Origin: Aurantimonas aggregata
GTDB taxonomy: Bacteria > Pseudomonadota > Alphaproteobacteria > Rhizobiales > Rhizobiaceae
Assembly (NCBI RefSeq): GCF_010500835.1
Contig: NZ_JAAAMJ010000017.1
Location: 1 to 64,000 of the forward strand
Length of the DNA: 64,000 nt
Direction of reading: 5' to 3'
Position 1 is the first letter of the stretch; every line of letters begins with the position of its first letter. Made by a program: the position numbers and the translations under genes. The notes under the pieces were generated by a model. The model did no database searches. It saw nothing but the letters and a program-made list of their open reading frames with translations, and had not been told where the DNA came from. Below, in pieces: positions 17,971-30,999 of the stretch.

Positions 17971-18002
17971 GGCGTCCGGCCGCATATAGGGAGCCGGACG
18001 CC
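17971..18002 (-). terminator. Hairpin after metH, lacking a U-tract
   Basis: GGCGTCCGGC and GCCGGACGCC make a perfect 10-bp stem with a 12-base loop, between the metH stop and DUF1289 copy 2. On the minus strand the following bases are not T-rich, so termination may be partial. Confidence 0.45.
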
Positions 18003-18020
18003 GGGGCGGGAGCCCCTCGC

Positions 18021-21818
<3,798 letters not shown>

Positions 21819-21854
21819 GGGGGACGTACCTTCCGTCATTCACGGCAGGAAATC

Positions 21855-21874
21855 ACATAAAGATATGCTTATGT
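21855..21874. promoter_or_regulatory. Palindromic operator upstream of metH (SahR-like candidate)
   Basis: ACATAA-N8-TTATGT is an inverted repeat in which eight of ten base pairs match across 20 bases. ArsR-family SahR repressors, which sense S-adenosylhomocysteine, control metH and ahcY in many proteobacteria and bind AT-rich palindromes. The match to their motif is from memory and unverified. Confidence 0.45.
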
Positions 21875-21983
21875 CAACAAACGCGCTTTCCCGCGGGTGT
21901 CGGATGCCTTGAGACGTTACGCCTTGAATTGGGCGTCCGTTCCACGGATTACTATGCCATCGACCATCGCGAAGGGTCGCGCC

Positions 21984-22607
21984 ATGTCCAAACTCATCGC
22001 TTACCCGATCGACGACGACACCGCCGTTGCGCCCAACACGACGCGCGCCGCCGAAGGCCTGCCGCGCCGCCGGTTCACCGTCGCGGAGATCGAGGCTTTC
22101 GTCGAGACCGGCGTCATTCCCGAGAAAGAACGGTTCGAACTGATCGGCGGGGAGATCGTCCCGATGTCACCGAAGGGCATGACGCACGAGCGGATCAAGA
22201 TGTGGCTGAACGAACAGCTGGTCCGCAACCTTCCGCGCCAGTTCGCAACCAACCCCGAGACGACCTTCCGGCTGGCCGACGACACGTTCCTCGAACCCGA
22301 CTTCGTGGTGTTCGAACGCGCCTCGGGGCTGGAGCGGCTCGACGGCGGCACCTGCCTGCTGGCGATCGAGATCGGCCTGTCGAGCCTTTCCTACGATCGC
22401 GGCCGCAAGGCCGAGATCTACGCCGCGTTCGGCGTCCGGGAGTTGTGGGTCATCGACGGCCGCCGGCTGGAAACGCGGGTGTTTCGGGAGCCGGGAGCAG
22501 AGGGGTATGGCGTCATCAGCGACGTTGCTGCCGGGGAGGCGCTGGAGCCGCTGGGCGTGCCGAGCTTTGCGCTGCGGCTGGAAGAGTACGGGCGGTTCCT
22601 GGGGTAG
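21984..22607 (+). CDS. Uma2-family (DUF820) restriction-endonuclease-like protein
   Basis: A 207-residue soluble protein with a PD-(D/E)xK-type fold. The recognisable order is FELIGGEIVPMSP (residues 52-64), EPDFVVF (the catalytic Asp), IEIGLSSLSYDRGRKAEIYAAFGVRELWVID with the E-x-K-like pair and the strongly conserved Y-x3-GV-x-E-x-WV(I/V)D tail. The family is common in cyanobacteria and sporadic in alphaproteobacteria; its biological role is unproven. AGGG lies about ten bases before the ATG. It is monocistronic, divergent from metH. Confidence 0.85.
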   Translation: MSKLIAYPIDDDTAVAPNTTRAAEGLPRRRFTVAEIEAFVETGVIPEKERFELIGGEIVPMSPKGMTHERIKMWLNEQLVRNLPRQFATNPETTFRLADDTFLEPDFVVFERASGLERLDGGTCLLAIEIGLSSLSYDRGRKAEIYAAFGVRELWVIDGRRLETRVFREPGAEGYGVISDVAAGEALEPLGVPSFALRLEEYGRFLG

Positions 22608-22719
22608 ATGCTGGTGAGAATTGCCTGAAACGGAAGAAACCAGTTCTGTTTCAGATGCGGCACGGAACGCATTTTCGCTGCCAGCCTTCTTCACCGGTCC
22701 CCAAGATGAGGCCGCTGTA

Positions 22720-23886
22720 GTGATTGTTCGAAATCGAATTGCGATCGTCGGTTTCATAGCGACAGCCGTGGCCTTCGGGCCCGGGCGCATGGCCTACGGT
22801 CTATTCCTTCCGCAGTTAAGGGAAGAGTTCTCGTTCGGCGCGGGCGTGGCTGGCGGTATCGCGAGTTTTGCATTTGCGTCCTTCTTTCTCGCGCTCTTCC
22901 TGACCGGTTGGCTGACCTCCCGGTTCGGGCCGAGATTGCCGGTTCTCCTCGGAGGATGCGTTGCCACGATGGGGTTCGCCCTTACGGCCTATTCCTCCGA
23001 CCTGATTGTCATGAGCCTCGGCGTTGCCATGGCCTCTGGAAGCGCGGGGTTCGCCTGGACCCCCTTCAACGCGATGGCTGAACATGCCGTGGCAGATCGC
23101 TACGAGAAGCGCGTCCTGTCGATCGTCAGCACGGGAACAACATTCGGCATCGTTGCCGCTGGGCTGCTGGCTCTTGGCGTCGCCGCCCTCGGGCAGTCCT
23201 GGCGGATGGCCTGGTGGGCTTTCGCGCCCATAGGGCTATGCGCCGTCATCGCCCCGATCATCCTCCTGTCGAAGCGTGATGGCTTCGACCGCCCGAGTCC
23301 CGTCGACCTGCGCAAGGTTCTGAGACGCGTCAGCACTCGCGCGGCCGTTCCGCTCTACGGCTTTGCGTTCTCCTTCGGCGCAACGAATGGCACCTATCTT
23401 TCCTATTGGATCGAACACGTCACCGAGGCGGGCGGGCTCGCCGGTCTCTCCAGCAATCTGACCGGCCCGGTTCTTTTCCTGGCTTTCGGACTGGCTGGCT
23501 CTTTGGGCCTCCTCACGGGCGACGTCGAGAAGAAGGTGGGCCTGCGTGCCTTGCTTCTAGGACTGTTCGCCAGTTCGGGCGTCTCTTTACTGCTGCTGGC
23601 TTATCTGCCGCATAGCTGGGTGGGCGCCATCGTCTCCGCCGCTCTGCAAGGCATTTGCCTCATGGCGCTCAGTGCGACCTACTCGTTCTGGAGCGAGCGC
23701 CTGTTTCCGGACATCGCGACGACCGGCTTCACCGCCGTTCTCATGGTCTACGCACTGGGCAATGTGGTCGCTCCGCCGCTGGCAGGGCTGGTGAACTCGG
23801 GTTTGGGACTCGGCAATACGATTGCTCTTTTCGGCCTCCTGTCTTTCGCGTCCCTGTTCATGGTTCGCAGCGTGGAGGAGATCTGA
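22720..23886 (+). CDS. MFS transporter, YbfB/CynX-like
   Basis: A 388-residue inner-membrane protein with about twelve membrane segments. The N-terminal GPGRMAYGLFLPQLREEF and the loop GWLTSRFGPRLPVLLGG (the MFS motif A position) are visible, and the second half carries ATYSFWSERLFP and FTAVLMVYALGNVVAPPLAG. The start chosen is GTG at 22720 with GAGG eight bases upstream; TTG 22621 in frame would add 33 residues without membrane character. Base use is a little less GC-biased than in the neighbours, so it may have been acquired later. Substrate unknown. Confidence 0.78.
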   Translation: MIVRNRIAIVGFIATAVAFGPGRMAYGLFLPQLREEFSFGAGVAGGIASFAFASFFLALFLTGWLTSRFGPRLPVLLGGCVATMGFALTAYSSDLIVMSLGVAMASGSAGFAWTPFNAMAEHAVADRYEKRVLSIVSTGTTFGIVAAGLLALGVAALGQSWRMAWWAFAPIGLCAVIAPIILLSKRDGFDRPSPVDLRKVLRRVSTRAAVPLYGFAFSFGATNGTYLSYWIEHVTEAGGLAGLSSNLTGPVLFLAFGLAGSLGLLTGDVEKKVGLRALLLGLFASSGVSLLLLAYLPHSWVGAIVSAALQGICLMALSATYSFWSERLFPDIATTGFTAVLMVYALGNVVAPPLAGLVNSGLGLGNTIALFGLLSFASLFMVRSVEEI

Positions 23887-24084
23887 GAAGGCAACGTCAG
23901 TTGCCGCGAACCAGCGCGCCCTCCCCATCGAGCCGCTTGCAACTTGCGCGTTTCTGGCGTTACGCATCCTGTGCAGGATCCGTCGGCGCCTGTCATCAGG
24001 GGCCTGCCTCGCCGACGCGTTGGGACGCGGGCGCGGGGTGGTCCGACAGGCCGAGCCGGGCGGACCACCTTGGGAGGAAAGACC

Positions 24085-25041
24085 ATGCTGAAACGCTTGC
24101 TCGGTGCCGCGCTGATCGCCGGCATCACCGCGACGGGCGCCCTCGCCCAGACCGAAAGCTACACGATCATCGCGCCGGCGGCGCCCGGCGGCGGCTGGGA
24201 CCAGACCGCCCGCACCATGCAGACCGCGATGCAGGAAGCCGGCGTCGCCGGCGACGTGCAGGTCGTCAACGTTCCCGGCGCCGGCGGCACGATCGGCCTG
24301 GCGCAGTTCATCTCGCAGAACAGCGGCGATGCCTCGGCGCTGATCGTCGGCGGCTACGTCATGGTCGGCGCGATCCTGACCAACAACGCGCCCTATTCGC
24401 TCGACGACGTCACCCCGATCGCCCGCCTCACCGGCGAATACGAGGCGATCGTCGTGCCGGCCGCCTCGGACTTCCAGACCATCGACGACCTCGTCGCCGC
24501 GATGAAGGCCGATCCCGGCGCCGTGGCGATCGCCGGCGGTTCGGCCGGCGGCACCGACCACATCGCCGCGGGCCTGCTGGCGGAAGCATCCGGCGTCGAC
24601 CCAAAGCTGATCAACTACATCGCCTTCTCCGGCGGCGGCGAGGCGCTGGCGGCCATTCTCGGCCAGCAGGTCGCGGCCGGCATTTCCGGCTACGGCGAGT
24701 TCGAGTCGCAGATCGCCGCCGGCACGCTGCGTCTCCTGGCGATGACCAGCGAAGAGCCGATCGAGGGCATCGACGCGCCGACGCTGAAGAGCTCGGGCAT
24801 CGACGTGGTGATCCAGAACTGGCGCATGGTCGCGGCCGCGCCGGACATCACCGACGAACAGAAGGCGCAGATCACCGCCGACATCGAGAAGATGGTGAAG
24901 TCCGAACAGTGGCAGGAAGCGCTGGAGCGCAACGGCTGGGAAGATACCTATCTCTCCGGCGACGCCTTCACCGCGCAGCTGGCGACGGACGTCGAGACGA
25001 CCCGCGCCATCCTCAAGACCATCGGCCTCGTCCAGGAATGA
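24085..25041 (+). CDS. tctC: Tripartite tricarboxylate transporter, periplasmic binding protein (TctC/Bug family)
   Basis: A 318-residue periplasmic binding protein with a signal peptide ending ALA-QTE (about 21 residues). The Bug-family motif is present: [16 protein letters not shown] near residue 31 and [16 protein letters not shown] near residue 58, the loops that bind carboxylates. GGGAGGAAA lies nine bases before the ATG. Its stop overlaps the next gene as ATGA, forming tctCBA. The natural substrate may be citrate or another di- or tricarboxylate; the family is diverse. Confidence 0.9.
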   Translation: MLKRLLGAALIAGITATGALAQTESYTIIAPAAPGGGWDQTARTMQTAMQEAGVAGDVQVVNVPGAGGTIGLAQFISQNSGDASALIVGGYVMVGAILTNNAPYSLDDVTPIARLTGEYEAIVVPAASDFQTIDDLVAAMKADPGAVAIAGGSAGGTDHIAAGLLAEASGVDPKLINYIAFSGGGEALAAILGQQVAAGISGYGEFESQIAAGTLRLLAMTSEEPIEGIDAPTLKSSGIDVVIQNWRMVAAAPDITDEQKAQITADIEKMVKSEQWQEALERNGWEDTYLSGDAFTAQLATDVETTRAILKTIGLVQE

Positions 25042-25529
25042 GCGAGAACGTCCCGTCCTCCGGGACCAGCCGCCGCCGCCCAGACTGGGCGGCGGTCGCC
25101 ATCGGCATCGCGCTGCTGGCGCTCGCCTTGGTGATCTTCTGGAACACGCTGCTGGTCACCGGCGGCGCCTATACGCAGATTGGCCCGAAGGCATTTCCCT
25201 ACGCCATCGCGGCCTTTCTCGGCGTCCTCTCGATCTGGACGATCGCCAGCGCGCTGCGCGGCGGCTTTCCCGAACGCGAGCATGACGCGGTCGGCCCGAT
25301 CGTCTGGATCGTCGGCGGGCTGACGGCGCAGCTGCTGCTCCTGAATGTCGTCGGGTTCTCCATCGCCACCGGCCTGCTCTTTGCCGCGACCGCCAAGGCC
25401 TTCGGGCGGGGCGCCTTCTGGAAGACCATCCCGATCGGCATCCTCCTGTCGCTGGCGCTCTGGCTCATGTTCACCAAGCTTCTCAAGCTCTCGCTGCCGG
25501 CAGGCGTGCTGGAGCGACTTTTCGGCTGA
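25038..25529 (+). CDS. tctB: Tripartite tricarboxylate transporter, small membrane subunit
   Basis: A 163-residue inner-membrane protein with four hydrophobic segments (about residues 17-36, 48-66, 80-112 and 128-150), the size and topology of TctB. The short N-terminal tail is Ser/Arg-rich. It overlaps tctC by four bases and is followed by tctA after an 18-base gap. TctB sequences are poorly conserved, so the call leans on operon context. It supports TctA in sodium-driven uptake. Confidence 0.85.
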   Translation: MSENVPSSGTSRRRPDWAAVAIGIALLALALVIFWNTLLVTGGAYTQIGPKAFPYAIAAFLGVLSIWTIASALRGGFPEREHDAVGPIVWIVGGLTAQLLLLNVVGFSIATGLLFAATAKAFGRGAFWKTIPIGILLSLALWLMFTKLLKLSLPAGVLERLFG

Positions 25530-25547
25530 GGGCCGGCAGGAATCGCC

Positions 25548-27065
25548 ATGGACACGTTCGTGCTTCTCGGCCAGGGCATCCTCACCGCCCTCGAGCCCAC
25601 CAACCTGATGTACGCGCTGATCGGCGTCACGCTCGGCACCGCGGTGGGCGTGCTGCCCGGCATCGGCCCGGCGCTCACCGTCGCGCTGCTGCTGCCGGTG
25701 ACCTACCAGCTCGACGCGGCCGGCTCGCTGATCATGTTCGCCGGCATCTATTACGGCGGCATGTATGGCGGCTCGACCACCTCGATCCTCCTTAACACGC
25801 CCGGCGAGAGCGCCTCGATCGTCACCGCGCTGGAGGGCAACAAGATGGCCCGCGCCGGCAGGGGCGGTCCGGCGCTGGCGACGGCGGCCATCGGCTCCTT
25901 CGTCGCCGGCCTGATCGCCACGATGGGCCTCGCGCTGATCGCGCCGGTGATCGTGCGCTTCGCGCTGTCCTTCGGTCCGGCCGAGTATTTCGCCCTGATG
26001 GTGCTGGCCTTTGTCACGGTCTCGGCAGCCTTCGGCGATTCCACACTGCGCGGCCTCACCGCGCTGGGCATCGGCCTGGCGCTCGGCCTCGTCGGCATCG
26101 ATTTGCAGACCGGGCAGGCGCGCTTAAGCTTCGGCGTTCCCGACCTCTATGACGGCATCGAGGTGACCACGCTGGCCGTCGCGCTGTTCGCCATCGGCGA
26201 GACGCTGACCGTCGCCGCCTCCTCGCAGCGCCTGCAGGAAAAGGTCGAGGCGATCCGCGGCTCGGTTTGGATGACGAAGGCCGACTGGCAGCGCTCGTGG
26301 AAGCCGTGGCTGCGCGGCACGGCGATCGGCTTTCCGATCGGCGCGATGCCGGCGGGCGGCGCCGAGATCGGCACGTTCCTGTCCTATGCCACCGAAAAGC
26401 AGCTATCGAAGCACCCGGAAGAATTCGGCCACGGCGCCATCGAGGGCGTCGCCGGGCCGGAAGCCGCCAACAACGCCTCGGCCGCCGGCACGCTCGTGCC
26501 GCTCTTGACGCTCGGCCTGCCGACGACCGCGACCGCGGCGATCATGCTCGCCGGCTTCCAGCAATTCGGCCTGCAGCCGGGACCGCTGCTGTTCGCGACG
26601 CGGCCGGAACTGGTCTGGGGGCTGATCGCCAGCCTGCTCGTCGCCAATCTGATGCTGCTGGTGCTGAACCTGCCGCTGGTCGGCCTCTGGGTCCGGCTGC
26701 TGACGATCCCGCGGCCGTGGCTCTATGCCGGCATCCTGGTCTTCGCGACGCTCGGCACGATCGGCGCCAACCCCTCGCCGATCGAGCTCGGCATGCTGCT
26801 CGGCTTCGGCCTGCTCGGCTACATGCTGCGCCGCTTCGGCTATCCGATCGCGCCGGTGGTGGTGGGGCTGATCCTCGGGCCGCTGGCCGAGCAGCAACTG
26901 CGCCGGGCGCTGGCGATCAGCCAGGGCGATCCGAGCGTCTTGGTCGGCTCGCCGCTGACGATCATCCTGCTGACGCTGGCGCTGCTCGCGCTGGTCGTGC
27001 CGCTCGTCATGCGTGCCCGCGGCCGCGGCCAGGTGCTCAGCCAGATGGCCGCCGACGAGGACTGA
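25548..27065 (+). CDS. tctA: Tripartite tricarboxylate transporter, large membrane subunit
   Basis: A 505-residue inner-membrane permease with about twelve spans. TctA hallmarks are present: [21 protein letters not shown] near residue 30, [20 protein letters not shown] near residue 68 and the second repeat motif [15 protein letters not shown] near residue 325. It completes a tctCBA operon, with no tctDE two-component genes adjacent. It converges on an aminotransferase gene without a clear terminator between them. Confidence 0.93.
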   Translation: MDTFVLLGQGILTALEPTNLMYALIGVTLGTAVGVLPGIGPALTVALLLPVTYQLDAAGSLIMFAGIYYGGMYGGSTTSILLNTPGESASIVTALEGNKMARAGRGGPALATAAIGSFVAGLIATMGLALIAPVIVRFALSFGPAEYFALMVLAFVTVSAAFGDSTLRGLTALGIGLALGLVGIDLQTGQARLSFGVPDLYDGIEVTTLAVALFAIGETLTVAASSQRLQEKVEAIRGSVWMTKADWQRSWKPWLRGTAIGFPIGAMPAGGAEIGTFLSYATEKQLSKHPEEFGHGAIEGVAGPEAANNASAAGTLVPLLTLGLPTTATAAIMLAGFQQFGLQPGPLLFATRPELVWGLIASLLVANLMLLVLNLPLVGLWVRLLTIPRPWLYAGILVFATLGTIGANPSPIELGMLLGFGLLGYMLRRFGYPIAPVVVGLILGPLAEQQLRRALAISQGDPSVLVGSPLTIILLTLALLALVVPLVMRARGRGQVLSQMAADED

Positions 27066-27086
27066 CGTCCCCGTCGGCGCTCCGTA

Positions 27087-28451
27087 TCACAGCGTTGCGT
27101 GCAGCTCGTCGAGGCTCTTGCGGGTGGTCTCGACGATCAGGTCGATATGCGCCTTCTCAATGATCAGCGGCGGGCAGTAGGCGAGCGCGTCGCCGATCGG
27201 CCGGGAGATGATGCCGTTCTTCTGCAGGATGGCGAAGGCATGGGCGCCGAGCGCGCCGGGCTTCTCCAGCGCGGTCTTGGCGGCCTTGTCGGTGACCAGC
27301 TCGACCGCGGCGATGAGGCCGACGCCGCGCACTTCGCCGACCAGCGGGTGGTCTTCGAGGGTGCGCAAGCCCGCCTGCATCAGCTCGCCCATCTCGGCGG
27401 CGCGAGCGACAAGGCCGCGCTCCTCGATGATGTCGAGATTTTCCATCGCCACGGCGGCCGCCACCGGATGGCCGGAGGCGGTGTAGCCGTGGCCGAACGT
27501 GCCGATCTCCGACGACTGGTCGGCCACCGGCTGGTAGACGCGGTCGTTGATCAGCAGCGCCGAGATCGGCAGGTAGGACGAGGACAGCGCCTTCGACAGC
27601 GTCATGATGTCGGGCTCGATATTGTAGGTCTGGCTGCCGAACATCTGACCGGTGCGGCCGAACCCGCAGATCACCTCGTCGGCGACGAGCAGGATGTCGT
27701 GCCGCTTCAGCACCGCCTGGATCTTCTCCCAGTAGGTCGCCGGCGGCACGACGACGCCGCCCGCGCCCATCACCGGCTCGCCGATGAAGGCGGCGATCGT
27801 GTCCGGGCCTTCGGCCTGGATCAGCGCTTCCAGATCCTCGGCGCAGCGGGTGGCGAAGGCCTCCTCGCTCTCGCCGTCACGGCCCTCGCGCCAGTAATGC
27901 GGGCAGGTCGTGTGGAAGATGCCCTCCATCGGCAGGTCGAAGGCGCGGTGGTTGTTGGGAAGGCCGGTGAGGCTGGCCGAGGCCAGCGTGACGCCGTGAT
28001 AGCCACGGATGCGGCTGATGATCTTCTTCTTCTGCGGCAGGCCGAGCGCGTTGGAGCGGTAGCGCACCAGCTTGATCATCGTGTCGTTGGCTTCGGAGCC
28101 GGAATTGGTGAAGTAGGCCTTCGACATCGGTACCGGCGCCATCGCGACCAGCCGCTCGGCGAGCTCGATCGCGGGCCCATGCGATTTGTGGCTGAACGTG
28201 TGGTAATAGTTGAGCTGCGCCATCTGCCGGCTTGCCGCATCGACGAGGCGCTTCTCGCCGAAGCCGACCGCCACCGACCAGAGCCCGGCCATCGCCTCGA
28301 TGTAGCGGTTGCCGTCGGTGTCCGTGACGAACACCCCCTCGCCCTTGTCGATGATGATCGGACCCGTCGCCTCGTGCTGGCGGGCATTGGTGTAGGAGTG
28401 GAGGTGGTACGCGATGTCGCGGGCCTCGATCGAATTCGGCTGCACGGTCAT
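27087..28451 (-). CDS. Class III aminotransferase (omega-transaminase type)
   Basis: A 454-residue PLP enzyme. Class III features include GVFVTDTDGNRYIEAMAGLW near the N-terminus, the phosphate-binding SGSEANDTMIKL, the pyruvate-type HGVT loop (YHGVTLASASLTG), the PLP ring-contact LLVADEVICGFGRTG and the catalytic Lys in LSKALSSSYLPISA. Members of this group accept pyruvate with beta-alanine, taurine, putrescine or aminated aromatic compounds. Specificity cannot be read from the sequence. It is monocistronic and unrelated by strand to the tct operon. Confidence 0.85.
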   Translation of the reverse strand: MTVQPNSIEARDIAYHLHSYTNARQHEATGPIIIDKGEGVFVTDTDGNRYIEAMAGLWSVAVGFGEKRLVDAASRQMAQLNYYHTFSHKSHGPAIELAERLVAMAPVPMSKAYFTNSGSEANDTMIKLVRYRSNALGLPQKKKIISRIRGYHGVTLASASLTGLPNNHRAFDLPMEGIFHTTCPHYWREGRDGESEEAFATRCAEDLEALIQAEGPDTIAAFIGEPVMGAGGVVVPPATYWEKIQAVLKRHDILLVADEVICGFGRTGQMFGSQTYNIEPDIMTLSKALSSSYLPISALLINDRVYQPVADQSSEIGTFGHGYTASGHPVAAAVAMENLDIIEERGLVARAAEMGELMQAGLRTLEDHPLVGEVRGVGLIAAVELVTDKAAKTALEKPGALGAHAFAILQKNGIISRPIGDALAYCPPLIIEKAHIDLIVETTRKSLDELHATL

Positions 28452-28685
28452 GAAGGTCTCCGGGTCTCGTTCCAGCCGCGCGGGGCCGACTGTGGGCAGG
28501 TCTGCGATGGCATGAACTTCAAGCTCCTTGCCGGCGCGGCTCGCTCCTAGCGGTAGGCCCTTGCGGGCACGGGGGTCAAGAACGGCGCCGAGCTATTCCG
28601 TCGCCGCATGGAAGCCAGCTGTTTTCGTCTCTACCGATCGCCATGCTGCATCGCGATATTGAGGGCATCACTCGAGGAGAGTTCC

Positions 28686-28856
28686 ATGTCCCAGTCCACA
28701 AGTTTCACCAGCAGGGTCGCCGGCCAGATCCGCGGTTTCGCCAGCCTGCTGGTCCATTCGAACCGCTGCGCGGCCGCCGTCGAGGCGGGTCGCCGTCCCG
28801 ACCCGCGTTCGCTCAAGGCGCTCGGCATCGACCCGACGAGCTTCGACCGCTTCTGA
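28686..28856 (+). CDS. Small hypothetical protein (56 residues)
   Basis: A 56-codon ORF with a strong GAGGAGAG ribosome-binding site five to ten bases before ATG. The N-terminal half has an amphipathic helix (VAGQIRGFASLLVHSNRCAA) and the C-terminal half reads AGRRPDPRSLKALGIDPTSF, a pattern I associate with short unnamed proteins of Hyphomicrobiales. No function is known. It lies alone between the aminotransferase and a GntR gene. Confidence 0.6.
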   Translation: MSQSTSFTSRVAGQIRGFASLLVHSNRCAAAVEAGRRPDPRSLKALGIDPTSFDRF

Positions 28857-28929
28857 TGCGCTGACCATCGTTGCGGCCCAGGCCGCGACGCGATGACTGC
28901 TGGCACGGTTGTTCCGCAGGAGCCGGTCC

Positions 28930-29712
28930 TCATCGCGGATGCGGGGCGTCGAAGACGAAGTCGACGGACGTCAGCAGCCAGCAGCCGGTGCTCCATTCGA
29001 TCCGGTTGCCTGCCGCGTCGCCATTGACGGAGCTGGTGCGGAAGACCGGCGTGCTGGGCGTCAGCGCCAGCTGGCTGGCTTCCTCGACGGTGGCGAAACC
29101 GCCGCTGATCCGCGTCTCGATGCGGCGATACTTGCCGATGCCATGCGCGACGAAGACGTCGGTGACCGATTGCCGCCTGGCATAGACCGCGGCGAAGTCC
29201 GGCAGCAGCCTCGCCGGCAGGATCTTGGTGCTGGCGTGGATCGGCTGCCCGTCGGCGGCGCGCACCCGGCACAGGCGGATGACCGGCGCGCCGACCGGCA
29301 GATGCAGCTGCGCCGCCGCCGCCGCATCCGCGAAATCCTCCTCCAGCACCAGCGTATGGGTCTCGACCAGCTTGCCGTCGGCGCGCAGGCTGTCGAAGAA
29401 GCGGCTGCCGTCGCGCACCGACAGCGCCGATGGCGGGCTGCGCACGAACACGCCGACGCCCTTGCGCGAGGTCAGGTGCCCCTCCTGCTGCAATTGCAGC
29501 AGCGCCTGGCGCAGCGTGATGCGCGTGACGCCGAACATCTCGGCCAGATGCACCTCGCCGGGCAGCTGGCTGCCCGGAAGGAGCCGTCCGTCCTCGATCA
29601 GCGCCAGCACGTGGTCGTGGATCTGCTGCCAGATCGGCGCATCGCTGCGCGGCCGGAACACCAGTCCGCCGAAATCCGGCGTGTCGGCGATGCGCGAGAC
29701 GTTGCTGCTCAT
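28930..29712 (-). CDS. GntR-family regulator with UTRA domain, phosphonate locus (PhnF/PhnR-like)
   Basis: A 260-residue HutC-subfamily regulator. The winged helix-turn-helix spans about residues 25-90 (LPGEVHLAEMFGVTRITLRQALLQL), followed by a UTRA effector domain (about 110-250) with IHASTKILPARLLPDF and a final WLLTSVDFVF strand. ATG 29710-29712 lies four bases after the phnM1 stop, so the two form one minus-strand operon diverging from phnD1. The two CTGTCTATACAG operators at that divergent promoter are its likely targets. Confidence 0.82.
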   Translation of the reverse strand: MSSNVSRIADTPDFGGLVFRPRSDAPIWQQIHDHVLALIEDGRLLPGSQLPGEVHLAEMFGVTRITLRQALLQLQQEGHLTSRKGVGVFVRSPPSALSVRDGSRFFDSLRADGKLVETHTLVLEEDFADAAAAAQLHLPVGAPVIRLCRVRAADGQPIHASTKILPARLLPDFAAVYARRQSVTDVFVAHGIGKYRRIETRISGGFATVEEASQLALTPSTPVFRTSSVNGDAAGNRIEWSTGCWLLTSVDFVFDAPHPR

Positions 29713-29716
29713 GTCC

Positions 29717-30901
29717 TCACCCCACCGCCAGTGCCGGCGCCGCCACCGACGGCGCCGCGACGGGCGATTCGCCCAGCGCCCGGCGTGCATGGACGATACG
29801 CCCGGCGACCATCGTCGCAACGACCTGCGGGTGATGCCGGTCGGACATATCCACCAGGATCAGGTCCGCACGCTTCCCCGTTGCCAGGCTGCCGCGATCC
29901 GGCAGGCCGGCCGCCCGCGCCGCATTGGCCGAGACCAGCGACCAGTAGCGGGCCAGCGCGGCAGGGTCGCCATCGGCCAGGGCAAACGCCGCATGCAGCG
30001 GCGATGGATAGTGGTAGTCGCTGGTCAGGACCGTGCAGTGGCCGGCTTCGACTGCGGTGCGGGCGTCCATCGCGCCATTGTGGCTGCCGCCGCGCACGAC
30101 GTTCGGCGCGCCGAGGATGACGTCCTCGCCGCCGGCGCGGGCGGCCGCGGCCGTCTCGACGTTCAGCGGAAACTCGCAGGAGCGCGCGCCGAGCGCCCGG
30201 AAGCGGGCGCGCTCCTCGGGCGATGATTCGTCGTGGGCGAGCAGCACGTTGCCGCCTGCCCGCGCAGACGCCGCCAGTTCCGCAATGGCGGCGGGCACCT
30301 CGTCCCGCCGCGCCCAGACCGCGTCGAGCAGCGCCATGTAGTCCTCGCGGGAAAGGCCGGAGCGCTCGGCCATCTGGCCGATCTTGCGGGCGATCGTCCC
30401 CTTCAGCACAGAGCCCGTCGTGTGGTCGTTGAAGGCGAGGATCGGCGACGGCTCGAGCGACAGCCATTCGGTCACCTCGGCCACTGCGTCGAGCGCGAAG
30501 GTCTCCCAGCGCAGATGCAGGCGCGTGTCGCAGCTGAGGCGCGGGCGCAGCGCGTAGAGCGACGCGATGAAGCTGCGCGCCGCCTCGAGCGAGCGCAGCC
30601 CCGGCTCCCAGGAAATCGTCACGCCATGGAACGTCGTGGTGATGCCGTTGGCGACCAGCTGCCGGTCGGTATCGCGCAGCGCCAGGCCGACATCGAAGCG
30701 CACCCCCGGCCGCGGCATGATCTGCCGCTCGAAGGCGTCGCCGTGGATGTCGATGATGCCGGGCAGGACCAGCAGGCCGCTTGCGTCCAGGCGCCGCGGC
30801 CGCCCGGCCGTGTCCGCGATGTGCGCGCCCTCGACGTGCAAGGGCCGTTCGCTCCAGTCGCCATCCACCAGCGCCCGCCCGTTCTCGATCACCCAGCTCA
30901 T
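29717..30901 (-). CDS. phnM: PhnM-family phosphonate diphosphatase (copy 1)
   Basis: A 394-residue amidohydrolase-superfamily protein related to PhnM, which removes diphosphate from alpha-D-ribose 1-methylphosphonate 5-triphosphate. Metal-site segments are visible: LVLPGIIDIHGDAFE, ITTTFHGVTISWEPG, ILAFNDHTTG, LLAHDES and the GAPNVVRGGSHNG loop. ATG 30899-30901 is preferred (AGGG eight bases upstream) over one nine codons earlier. A second phnM lies at 43.5 kb. This copy sits apart from the C-P lyase genes with its own regulator and transporter, so it may have a different substrate. Confidence 0.83.
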   Translation of the reverse strand: MSWVIENGRALVDGDWSERPLHVEGAHIADTAGRPRRLDASGLLVLPGIIDIHGDAFERQIMPRPGVRFDVGLALRDTDRQLVANGITTTFHGVTISWEPGLRSLEAARSFIASLYALRPRLSCDTRLHLRWETFALDAVAEVTEWLSLEPSPILAFNDHTTGSVLKGTIARKIGQMAERSGLSREDYMALLDAVWARRDEVPAAIAELAASARAGGNVLLAHDESSPEERARFRALGARSCEFPLNVETAAAARAGGEDVILGAPNVVRGGSHNGAMDARTAVEAGHCTVLTSDYHYPSPLHAAFALADGDPAALARYWSLVSANAARAAGLPDRGSLATGKRADLILVDMSDRHHPQVVATMVAGRIVHARRALGESPVAAPSVAAPALAVG

Positions 30902-30910
30902 CGTCGTCGC

Positions 30911-30939
30911 CCTGTCCTCGCGTGTCATCGACGCGTCAT
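30911..30939. promoter_or_regulatory. Pho box at the phnM1/phnD1 divergent promoter
   Basis: GTGTCAT-CGAC-GCGTCAT (30922-30939) fits two 7-base PhoB half-sites with 4-base spacers. A weaker CCTGTCC repeat stands 11 bases upstream (30911-30917). The phase of 11 bases is the PhoB signature. Confidence 0.6.
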
Positions 30940-30942
30940 CTG

Positions 30943-30954
30943 CTGTCTATACAG
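30943..30954. promoter_or_regulatory. PhnF-type operator, copy 1
   Basis: CTGTCTATACAG, whose reverse strand contains GTATAGAC, the core of known PhnF sites (TGGTATAGACCA in mycobacteria). It lies between the Pho box and phnD1. An identical copy is 32 bases downstream. Confidence 0.6.
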
Positions 30955-30974
30955 GTACCCCCGAACCCAATCTC

Positions 30975-30986
30975 CTGTCTATACAG
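30975..30986. promoter_or_regulatory. PhnF-type operator, copy 2
   Basis: A second exact CTGTCTATACAG, 32 bases (about three helical turns) from the first and ending 13 bases before the phnD1 ATG. Two bound dimers would lie on the same DNA face. Confidence 0.6.
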
Positions 30987-30999
30987 AAGGACCGCCAAA

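Noticed and set aside
21819-21983. SAM-II or cobalamin riboswitch upstream of metH
   Set aside because: The gap is short and shows neither the SAM-II pseudoknot pattern nor a B12-box (GCCACTG); a protein operator fits better.
23890-23905. Terminator after the MFS gene
   Set aside because: Only a 6-bp GGCAAC/GTTGCC stem with no T-run.
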